A DNA stretch of 12,931 nucleotides from G021776435 sp046756245 (GTDB lineage Bacteria; Pseudomonadota; Alphaproteobacteria; Caulobacterales; Parvularculaceae): contig JBHHVZ010000079.1 in NCBI GenBank assembly GCA_046756245.1, forward strand, positions 1 through 12,931, given 5' to 3'. Below the pieces are notes generated by a model. The model was not told the origin of the DNA. It worked only from the letters and a program-made list of their open reading frames with translations, and did no database searches. Position numbers and translations under genes: made by a program. Numbering within the stretch: the stretch's first letter is position 1; every line of letters starts with the position of its first letter. Shown one piece after another: positions 1 to 5,300 of the stretch.

Positions 1-2
1 CT

Positions 3-53
3 AAAGCTTTCCGTCTGAAAGACGGAGGGTTTGCTCCAAGGCATGGAAACTAA
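3..53 (+). CDS. C-terminal tail of an upstream gene (partial)
   Basis: This frame is open from the window edge and reads KAFRLKDGGFAPRHGN before a TAA at 51-53. The stop is followed at once by an AAGG (54-57) and then by the TTG start of the next gene at 62, an arrangement typical of consecutive genes in one operon. The tail is too short to identify. Because vsr lies two genes downstream, a cytosine-5 DNA methyltransferase is a reasonable guess for the missing gene, but nothing in these 16 residues proves it. The other two forward frames also have stops here (TGA 16-18; TAA 73-75), so the choice of frame rests only on its spacing to the next start. Confidence 0.35.
   Translation, partial: KAFRLKDGGFAPRHGN
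5..31 (+). repeat. Hairpin at the window edge
   Basis: A 7-bp Watson-Crick stem (TCCGTCT at 10-16 with AGACGGA at 20-26) closes a GAA triloop. As RNA on the plus strand it extends to 12 bp through U-G wobble pairs down to A5/U31. There is no T-run after it, so it is not a textbook intrinsic terminator. It could be a structured gene end, part of the right end of an IS200/IS605-like element, or coincidence within the upstream gene's coding tail. Confidence 0.4.
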
Positions 54-61
54 AAGGCTGC

Positions 62-598
62 TTGGACGGAAATAATACCAATATTTTCACACGCCCCGCC
101 CACGCAAATGAGTTTGTCCTGTGGAGTATTTGCAGCAATCCAGGCGCTGATCCAGCTCATAACGTTTGGTCCGGCATTCACACCCGATTAAGCGCTGAAA
201 TCATGGATCGATCACAGCAGATTGATGGATTGATCGTGTGGGATTGGGTTTGCGCAACGACAGGCAGACTTTGCCCCAAAATAACCCTCGAAAAAATAGT
301 GGCTGGCGAAGAGAGAATCACGGAAATCGGCCCTTATTCGTTACCGCCTCCGTGCATTTACTTATTCCCGACAACACTTCCGAGCCCACGGAATAACCCT
401 TGCCCAAGAACACATCAATTGATTGAAGTAGAATTTTTGTCATCTCTTCAAGAATGCTTTCGGGGCGACGCGGCTGAAATCAATTACGTAGAAATTGAGG
501 CTCAATACATAGAAAATGAATTATGCCGTAAGACGAGGATTATTAGAAACGGCCAAGCTGTTAAGCAGTCAGAATTCACGCCGATCAGACGCGCATGA
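62..598 (+). CDS. Hypothetical protein coupled to vsr; possible restriction-modification component
   Basis: This encodes 178 residues that I cannot assign to a family. The start is taken as TTG at 62: an AAGG lies 4 nt upstream, no ATG, GTG or TTG occurs earlier in the open frame, and the next ATG (203) would discard 47 residues. The protein looks soluble, with no signal peptide or membrane span. Visible blocks are IDGLIVWDWVC (about 54-64), a TGRLCPK cluster, a Cys/Pro-rich middle, and VEIEAQYIE near 143-151. Acidic residues followed by an E-x-Q could mimic a PD-(D/E)xK nuclease core, but this is inference from pattern alone. Its stop overlaps the vsr start (ATGA, 595-598), implying translational coupling. 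Base composition is clearly AT-richer than the rest of the window, suggesting recent acquisition. A restriction endonuclease is plausible by position only. Confidence 0.6.
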   Translation: MDGNNTNIFTRPAHANEFVLWSICSNPGADPAHNVWSGIHTRLSAEIMDRSQQIDGLIVWDWVCATTGRLCPKITLEKIVAGEERITEIGPYSLPPPCIYLFPTTLPSPRNNPCPRTHQLIEVEFLSSLQECFRGDAAEINYVEIEAQYIENELCRKTRIIRNGQAVKQSEFTPIRRA

Positions 599-1077
599 TG
601 CAAAAAGGTTCAAAGCACACGGACGTTTTCCCGCCGGAAAAACGGTCGGAAGTGATGCGTGCCGTCAAGGGCGCGGACACGAAGCCGGAACTGACGCTCA
701 GAAAAGCGCTCTTCGCAAAAGGCTTTCGTTACCGCCTTCACCGGAAAGATCTGCCCGGAAAGCCCGACCTTGTGTTCCCGAAATATCACGCCGTCGTATT
801 CGTACACGGATGTTTCTGGCACGGCCATGACTGCGCGCGCGGGCGCCGCGTCCCGAAAACCAACCGCGCCTACTGGACGGCGAAAATCGCCCGCAACCGC
901 GAACGCGACGCAAAGAACGTCGCCGCGCTCAGAAAGGCCGGCTGGCGCGTCTTCACGGTCTGGGAGTGTGAACTCAAAAACCTCGACGCCGTGGCGCGCG
1001 GGCTTGCAAGGAAACTTCGCGCGACGACGACGCGATCGCGCGCAAAAAGGGTCTACTCCGAAAAACAAAAAACTTGA
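595..1077 (+). CDS. vsr: Very short patch repair endonuclease Vsr
   Basis: Vsr nicks DNA 5' of the thymine in T:G mismatches that arise when 5-methylcytosine deaminates within a methyltransferase target, starting short-patch repair. The 160-residue product has the family core intact: RSEVMRAVKGADTKPE, then the block from FRYRLHRKDL to GKPDLVFP, then VHGCFWHGHDC and WRVFTVWEC. By alignment with E. coli Vsr, catalytic Asp51, His64 and His69 correspond to D58, H71 and H76, Glu25 to E32, and the zinc ligands to C73, H78, C80 and C125. The E. coli Thr63 position is Val here. Start codons at 595 and 598 are both possible; 595 overlaps the previous stop. The gene is more GC-rich than its upstream partner. 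Length is normal for the family and no frameshift is seen. Confidence 0.95.
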   Translation: MMQKGSKHTDVFPPEKRSEVMRAVKGADTKPELTLRKALFAKGFRYRLHRKDLPGKPDLVFPKYHAVVFVHGCFWHGHDCARGRRVPKTNRAYWTAKIARNRERDAKNVAALRKAGWRVFTVWECELKNLDAVARGLARKLRATTTRSRAKRVYSEKQKT

Positions 1078-1221
1078 AACCCGCTTATTTCCCGGGCTCG
1101 AGCGCCAAAGGGTCCATTTTGTCCATTTCGGAACGTTGCGCGAACGCGGGCGAACCCGCCGCGGCCGATGCGTTGCAGAACGAAATGATGCAACATTGTT
1201 CCGGGATCGTCGGCGATGATT

Positions 1222-1301
1222 CTTCCCCCGCCCGGCCGCGAAGGCGGCCAATTCTTAATTGCGCGCCTTCGCGCGCGGGGGGAAGCGGCCGCGAAGCGGC
1301 C
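1222..1301. repeat. Cluster of consecutive GC-rich hairpins
   Basis: Four palindromes follow one another: GGCCGC-GAAG-GCGGCC (1234-1249), AATT-CTT-AATT (1250-1260), GCGCGC-CTTC-GCGCGC (1261-1276) and GGCCGC-GAA-GCGGCC (1287-1301). The first three are enclosed by an outer inverted repeat, CTTCCCCCGC at 1222-1231 against GCGGGGGGAAG at 1275-1285 (one extra G). The outer repeat shares a few bases with the third hairpin, so the two folds compete. The layout resembles a REP/BIME-type palindromic element. I see no ORF in it. Confidence 0.6.
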
Positions 1302-1398
1302 GAAGGGGGGGTTGGAGCGCTTCGACGAATTCTGCGGAAACCGTTTTGGCGCATGGGCGTTTTCACCCCCTTTGTCTCGCGCCCAAGGGCGCTCGCTG

Positions 1399-1420
1399 CC
1401 TCCCCCGTAAACGGGGGAGG
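1399..1420. repeat. C-run/G-run hairpin
   Basis: A 9-bp perfect stem, CCTCCCCCG at 1399-1407 with CGGGGGAGG at 1412-1420, closes a TAAA loop. There is no gene directly upstream on either strand and no T-run, so it is better called a dispersed palindromic repeat than a terminator. Confidence 0.6.
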
Positions 1421-1739
1421 AACTCCGCCAGGCCGTGAAAAGTTTGACTTGTCAAAGAGCGCGGCGGGAGGCTGGCGCCCGCCGGCCGCGCCGGACAAAC
1501 CGCCGCGACGCACCGACCATAAGCCCGTGCTGAAACTGTCGGATAAGTATCCCGCAAGATTTAATGTTCGCCGCCGCGCGCCTTTGTTTCATGCAGGCTT
1601 TAGTGCGCGGGCCGCGCAATCCGCAGGAGAAATGGATCCGATCCCGAGGCTGCGGCGCGTCACCGCTTGCCGCGCTGCGCATACGATGACGGGATGCGCC
1701 GCCGCGCCGAAGATCAAGGACGGATGGACGGGTCGGGGA

Positions 1740-1781
1740 CTACAGCATCGGGCGATAAATCGGAATCGCCCGATGCTGTAG
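1740..1781. repeat. Perfect 16-bp inverted repeat, REP-like
   Basis: CTACAGCATCGGGCGA (1740-1755) is repeated exactly in inverted form at 1766-1781, around a 10-nt loop. No T-run flanks it on either strand. A second hairpin, GCGAAAA (1807-1813) with TTTTCGC (1827-1833) around an ACCGGATTCCACG loop, lies 25 bp on. From memory, mosaics of these two modules are widespread between genes in alphaproteobacteria, especially Hyphomicrobiales; a genome search would settle it. Confidence 0.65.
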
Positions 1782-1888
1782 CGTCTCTCGTGGCCGCGCC
1801 GGTTACGCGAAAAACCGGATTCCACGTTTTCGCCCGGCGCTCTAACATGTTTTCTGGCCTAGAAAAATTGGCTTCATACATTTTCTAT

Positions 1889-1917
1889 TTGCAAATGATT
1901 ATTAATTGCAATATATA
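1889..1917 (+). promoter_or_regulatory. Putative promoter overlapped by a Fur-family box
   Basis: A sigma-70-like promoter can be drawn with -35 TTGCAA (1889-1894), a 17-bp spacer and -10 TATATA (1912-1917). The spacer is filled by a Fur-like sequence, GCAAATGATTATTAATTGC (1891-1909), which matches the 19-bp E. coli Fur consensus at 12 positions. The TTGCAA half at 1889-1894 recurs at 1906-1911, giving near-dyad symmetry. A repressor bound here would block polymerase. The site is an AT-rich island in GC-rich DNA, and it faces the hypothetical gene at 2020. Alphaproteobacterial Fur/Mur or an unrelated regulator are all possible. Confidence 0.45.
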
Positions 1918-1931
1918 TGGCCTGCCTACAG

Positions 1932-1991
1932 CCGGCGCGGGCGGGCGGAAACATCTCCATCCCGGGACGTTTCATCCGCCCGACGCGCCGG
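1932..1991 (+). promoter_or_regulatory. Stable hairpin in the 5' leader of the hypothetical gene
   Basis: Two 8-bp helices stack into one long stem: CCGGCGCG (1932-1939) with CGCGCCGG (1984-1991), and CGGGCGGA (1942-1949) with TCCGCCCG (1975-1982), separated by a GG/A internal bulge. The loop carries CCCGGG. The stem ends about 13 nt before the AGGAAA ribosome binding site, so it lies within the predicted leader. No alternative pairing with the ribosome binding site is obvious. It matches no riboswitch that I recognise. Confidence 0.5.
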
Positions 1992-2019
1992 CGCCGCCGC
2001 AACCAGGAAAGCACCTGTC

Positions 2020-2505
2020 ATGTCGCGCCCGATCCCGTTTTCGCCCCTTCCCGCCGCGCCGCCCCATCATGAAGATACGGGACGGCTCTTTGCAGCGCTT
2101 GTGCGACAGGCGGCAACGCCCTGCCCGGCGCAGGCTGCCGAAGGGCGCGGTTGCATTGCGCGGGCGCTCGCAGAATTTCTTGAATCGCTCGCCGCCGGCG
2201 CGCGGCGCCCTGTCCGGCTTTCGCCGCGCGGCGCGCATAAGGTCGGCGCCGACGAGCGCGCGCTCGTCAACCTGATCGCCGCCATCCAGATCGGACGCGA
2301 AGATGAAGCGCGCTTGCGCGCCGACTGGCTTGTCAAGCCAGCTTATCGACAGGCGCTGTTCCTGGCCGCCGCACGTCTCGCCGACGCGCTGGCCGATGAG
2401 TGGATCTACCTGCCCGTTCCGACCGCGACGACGCCGTCCTCGCCGCAACCAAAGCCGGCCTTTTCCGCCGCGCCGGTTGAAACGCAATCCCGCCGCTTAG
2501 GATAA
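2020..2505 (+). CDS. Hypothetical 161-residue protein, possibly metal-regulated
   Basis: I do not recognise this family. The start ATG at 2020 is chosen because AGGAAA (2005-2010) sits 9 nt upstream; the frame is open further 5', but that part would span the putative promoter and leader hairpin. Residues 1-18 are Pro-rich with a HH pair. Residues about 45-60 and 78-130 look strongly helical (ALVNLIAAIQIGREDEARLR, then QALFLAAARLADALADEW). The last 30 residues form a Pro/Ser/Thr-rich tail. There are two cysteines (35, 45), no signal peptide and no membrane span, so a soluble cytoplasmic protein is likely. The Fur-like box upstream suggests a role tied to iron or another metal, which is inference. 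The next gene is convergent, so it is probably monocistronic. Confidence 0.7.
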   Translation: MSRPIPFSPLPAAPPHHEDTGRLFAALVRQAATPCPAQAAEGRGCIARALAEFLESLAAGARRPVRLSPRGAHKVGADERALVNLIAAIQIGREDEARLRADWLVKPAYRQALFLAAARLADALADEWIYLPVPTATTPSSPQPKPAFSAAPVETQSRRLG

Positions 2506-2558
2506 TTTCGGTGAAAGCCGCTCCGGATATTGAGAAGAAAAATACACGACGGTTTTAT

Positions 2559-2590
2559 GTTGTATTCATGTATTAATACATGAATACAAC
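2559..2590. repeat. Perfect 32-bp AT-rich palindrome
   Basis: The half-site GTTGTATTCATGTATT (2559-2574) is followed directly by its exact reverse complement (2575-2590), with no loop. It lies in the 199-bp gap between two convergent genes, 54 bp after the hypothetical gene's stop and 115 bp before the VOC gene's stop. No T-run follows on either strand, so it is not a canonical intrinsic terminator, although a bidirectional transcription block is possible. A protein-binding site or the relic of an element end are alternatives. Confidence 0.8.
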
Positions 2591-2704
2591 TGCAACTTAA
2601 TATACGCTGTCTTTCGATTTAATATGGCGTTTTTAAATGACGGCGGCTCTGGCCTCGATAAGGGCTTTCAAGAATACCTGCAACGCTTGGGGGTCAAGCC
2701 GCCT

Positions 2705-3115
2705 TTACGCGGCGTTTTCGTCCCAGATCATCGCCTCGATTTTGTGCCCGTCGGGGTCGCGCACGAAACAGCCGTAATATTCGGGCCCGTAAAGCGGTCG
2801 CGGGCCGGGCGGACCGTCGCCCGCACCGCCAGCTTCGAGCGCAGCCTCGTAAAAAGCGTCGACCTCTTCTTTCGAACTCGCATGAAACCCGAAATGAACG
2901 CCGTTCGCGGTCTCGGCTGCGCGGCCGTCATGCGGGCGCTGCACCCAGAATTCGGGAAACATCTTGCCGTAGGCGACGGCGGCAGGGTCGTGTTTGGGCT
3001 CTTCGAGAAGCCGTCTGGCGCCGACGGTCGCGAGGACAGCGTCGTAAAAGGCGAGCGCGCGGGGCAGATCGTCGGCTCCAACAGACACATGCGACAGGAT
3101 GCTGGGGTTTTCCAT
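2705..3115 (-). CDS. VOC family (glyoxalase/bleomycin-resistance fold) protein
   Basis: This 136-residue protein shows the vicinal-oxygen-chelate fold: an N-terminal LSHVSVGADDLPRALAFYDAVL repeat opening, a middle GVHFGFHA strand, and the C-terminal FVRDPDGHKIEAMIW strand. H9, H74 and E127 occupy the places of typical VOC metal ligands. Members include glyoxalases, dioxygenases and resistance proteins, and the substrate cannot be read from sequence. The ATG is preceded by a GGAG on the minus strand. It lies 88 nt downstream of the acyl-CoA dehydrogenase on the same strand, so cotranscription is likely. That could mean a role in acyl-CoA or aldehyde metabolism, but such small VOC genes often lack an obvious link to neighbours. 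Confidence 0.88.
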   Translation of the reverse strand: MENPSILSHVSVGADDLPRALAFYDAVLATVGARRLLEEPKHDPAAVAYGKMFPEFWVQRPHDGRAAETANGVHFGFHASSKEEVDAFYEAALEAGGAGDGPPGPRPLYGPEYYGCFVRDPDGHKIEAMIWDENAA

Positions 3116-3203
3116 CGTCTCGTCTCCAGGTTCGACGGGCGCAGTATACGCCGAAACGCGCCTGGCCGCGCATTTTGTTCGCCGCCTGAAGACGAGATTC
3201 GCC

Positions 3204-4985
3204 CTAAAACGCCTCGGCCGGCAGCGCCATCAGCGTTTCGGCGCCCGCTTTCACCTTGGCGAGATGGCCGGCGGTATCCGGCAGGATGCGCTCCATAAAA
3301 TAGCGCCCGGTGATGAGCTTGTTTTCGTAGAAATCGCCTTCCGCCTGTTTTTCGAGCGCGGTCTTCGCCATCTGCGCCCAGGAAAAGGCGAGCGCCGTCA
3401 AGGCGAAAAGATGGAGATAATCCATCGACGCCGCGCCGGCGTTGTCGAAATTCTTCATGGCGTTGGCGCCGAGCCACTGGGTGGCTTCGCTCAGGCGTTC
3501 CTTCGCCGCCGCCAGCCCGTCGAGGAACGGCTTCATTTCTTCGGCGCCCTGATTGTCGGCGATGAAGTCGTCGATATCCTTGAAAAACGTTTGCCAGGCG
3601 CGCCCGCCGTCCTTCATTAGCTTCCTGCCGACAAGGTCGAGCGCCTGAATGCCGTTGGCGCCTTCGTAAATCATCGTGATGCGCGCGTCGCGCACGAACT
3701 GGTCCATGCCCCATTCGGCGATATAGCCGTGGCCGCCAAGAACCTGCTGGGCGTTGGTGGCGTGCCAGTAGCCTTTCTCGGTGAGATAGGCCTTCAGCAC
3801 CGGCGTCATCAGGCCGAGATAATCGTCCGCTTTCTGACGGTCTTCTTCGTTTTCGGATTTGTGGTGCAGGTCGGCGTTAAGGGCGGCCTGATACATCCAC
3901 GCCCGCGCGCCCTCCGTAAACGCCCTGTGATCCATCAGCATGCGCCGCACGTCGGGGTGGACGATGATCGGATCGGCCGGCTTGTCGGGAAATTTCGGGC
4001 CCGTCAGCGCGCGCCCCTGAAGCCGCTCCCTGGCGTAGGAAGCGGCGTTCTGATAGGCCACCTCGGAAACCGCCATGCCCTGCAGCGCGACGCCCAGACG
4101 CGCCTCGTTCATCATCGTGAACATCGCCTTGAGGCCCTTGTTCGGTTCGCCGAGCAGATAGCCTACAGCCTCGTCGTAATTCATCGTGCAGGTGGAGTTG
4201 GCGTGAATGCCCATCTTTTCCTCGATCGATCCGCACGAGACGCCGTTGCGTTCGCCCAGCGATCCGTCTTCGTTGACGAGGAATTTCGGCACGATGAAGA
4301 GCGAGATGCCCTTGACGCCTTCCGGCGCGCCTTCGATGCGCGCCAGCACGAGATGAATGATGTTTTCAGTGAGGTCGTGCTCGCCGGCCGAGATGAAAAT
4401 CTTCGACCCAGAAATGCGATAGCCGCCGTCGTCCTGTGGAACCGCTTTGGCGCGCAGGAGGCCGAGATCGGTGCCGCAATGGGGCTCGGTGAGATTCATC
4501 GTGCCGCCCCAGTCGCCCGCCACCATTTTCGGCAGATAGGTCGATTTCTGCTGGTCCGTGCCATGCGCGTAGATCGTATCTGCGGCGCCGCGCGCGAGCC
4601 CCGGATACATGCCGAACGCCATGTTCGCCGCCGACACCATTTCATTGACCGCAAGGGCGAGAATGTAGGGCAGCCCCTGCCCGCCATAATCCGGATCGGC
4701 TGAAAGCCCCTGCCAGCCGCCTTCGCGGAAGGTTTCATACGCTTCCTTGAAGCCTTTCGGGGTCGTCACCGAGCCGTCGTCATGACGCGCGCAGCCTTCC
4801 TTGTCGCCGGGCTGGTTGATCGGATGCAGCACGCCCGCGGCGAGCTTGCCGCCTTCTTCGAGAATGGCGTCGATGACGTCTTCGGTCGCGTCGGCGAAAC
4901 CGGGAAGGTTCGAGTATTTCGAAATCTGCAGCACGTCGTGAAGGACGAAGCGCATGTCGTCGAGGGGGGCGTTGTATTCGGTCAT
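3204..4985 (-). CDS. Acyl-CoA dehydrogenase, long form with extra C-terminal domain
   Basis: This is an FAD enzyme that forms the alpha,beta double bond in an acyl-CoA thioester. At 593 residues it belongs to the long class that carries an extra N-terminal segment and an extra C-terminal domain (the class that includes DmdC, methylmercaptopropionyl-CoA dehydrogenase), rather than the roughly 390-residue type. Visible features are the short N-terminal domain (1-45), the helical domain, the flavin signature MNLTEPHCGTD (163-173), and GGHGYIAEWGMDQFVRD (417-433) followed by IYEGANGIQALDLVGRKL, where E441 is the expected catalytic base. The true substrate is uncertain. Translation is taken from the ATG at 4985 (minus strand), with AGGA upstream and MTEYNAPLDDMRF matching the usual start; the frame continues 82 codons further but into non-conserved sequence. 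Electrons would go to ETF. The VOC gene follows on the same strand. Confidence 0.95.
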   Translation of the reverse strand: MTEYNAPLDDMRFVLHDVLQISKYSNLPGFADATEDVIDAILEEGGKLAAGVLHPINQPGDKEGCARHDDGSVTTPKGFKEAYETFREGGWQGLSADPDYGGQGLPYILALAVNEMVSAANMAFGMYPGLARGAADTIYAHGTDQQKSTYLPKMVAGDWGGTMNLTEPHCGTDLGLLRAKAVPQDDGGYRISGSKIFISAGEHDLTENIIHLVLARIEGAPEGVKGISLFIVPKFLVNEDGSLGERNGVSCGSIEEKMGIHANSTCTMNYDEAVGYLLGEPNKGLKAMFTMMNEARLGVALQGMAVSEVAYQNAASYARERLQGRALTGPKFPDKPADPIIVHPDVRRMLMDHRAFTEGARAWMYQAALNADLHHKSENEEDRQKADDYLGLMTPVLKAYLTEKGYWHATNAQQVLGGHGYIAEWGMDQFVRDARITMIYEGANGIQALDLVGRKLMKDGGRAWQTFFKDIDDFIADNQGAEEMKPFLDGLAAAKERLSEATQWLGANAMKNFDNAGAASMDYLHLFALTALAFSWAQMAKTALEKQAEGDFYENKLITGRYFMERILPDTAGHLAKVKAGAETLMALPAEAF

Positions 4986-5300
4986 GGCGGCGTTCCTGGC
5001 GAATGGGACATCGGCGGGGCGCGGCGTCGCGCCGGTTGCGGCGTCAATGTAGACATCGCAAGGGCGCGAAAAAAGGACCATGCGCAGCGCCTTTCGCCGC
5101 AGCGCGCATGGCGGCCGATTCGATCCGCTTTTTCGGCCGGAACGGGCCGGGTTCCGGGGAAAAATCGCCCGTTCTGCGCCAATTAACACTTTGCGACTCA
5201 TGCGAAACAGCTTACCGCTCGGATGTTTCACGAACCGCGCCGAATTTCACGGCGGCCTGGATTATTGGGGGCCATCCCCTGCGGACAATCGGTGGGTCCT
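4986..5300. promoter_or_regulatory. Divergent promoter region with two GANTC sites
   Basis: This 315-bp gap separates the starts of the minus-strand dehydrogenase and the plus-strand PodJ-like gene, so it must hold promoters for both. I cannot place convincing -35/-10 pairs. Two GANTC sequences, the CcrM methylation target, occur at 5117-5121 (GATTC) and 5195-5199 (GACTC). In Caulobacter, podJ transcription depends on cell-cycle regulators linked to CcrM methylation, so these sites could matter, but two 5-mers may be chance. The GGTGG at 5291-5295 may serve as ribosome binding site for 5301. Confidence 0.4.

Larger units (their letters stand above)
1078..1850. other. Gene-free, repeat-rich intergenic region
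   Basis: No frame here gives a believable protein: the open frames in both directions are low-complexity Arg/Ala/Pro-rich translations of GC-rich DNA without ribosome binding sites. The stretch instead holds a cluster of short hairpins (1222-1301), a C/G-run hairpin (1399-1420), a TTTGAC-TT-GTCAAA palindrome (1443-1456), a perfect 16-bp inverted repeat (1740-1781) and a further 7-bp hairpin (1807-1833). It separates the vsr cluster from the Fur-like promoter and looks like a place where repetitive elements accumulated. Confidence 0.7.

Noticed and set aside
62..598. Assignment of the 178-residue protein to the NotI restriction enzyme family
   Set aside because: Length and the sequence as I recall it for NotI do not match; no shared blocks could be pointed to.
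610..1251. Minus-strand open frame of 213 codons opposite vsr
   Set aside because: It lies antisense to a clear vsr gene; the translation is Arg-rich with no recognisable motif.
1085..1513. Minus-strand open frame in the repeat-rich region
   Set aside because: Crosses the hairpin cluster and shows no protein-like pattern.
1074..1781. Plus-strand open frame of 235 codons after vsr
   Set aside because: Low-complexity Arg/Ala/Pro translation running through several palindromes, with no ribosome binding site; typical of stop-poor GC-rich DNA.
1906..2019. Upstream extension of the hypothetical gene at 2020
   Set aside because: It would overlap the Fur-like promoter and leader hairpin; the ATG at 2020 has a better ribosome binding site.
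2559..2590. Palindrome as a standard intrinsic terminator
   Set aside because: It is AT-rich, loopless and lacks a T-run on both sides.
2624..3298. Plus-strand open frame of 224 codons beginning MAFLNDGGSG
   Set aside because: The first 27 residues look protein-like, but the rest is antisense to the VOC gene and there is no good ribosome binding site.
3729..4703. Plus-strand open frame of 324 codons
   Set aside because: Exact antisense shadow of the acyl-CoA dehydrogenase.
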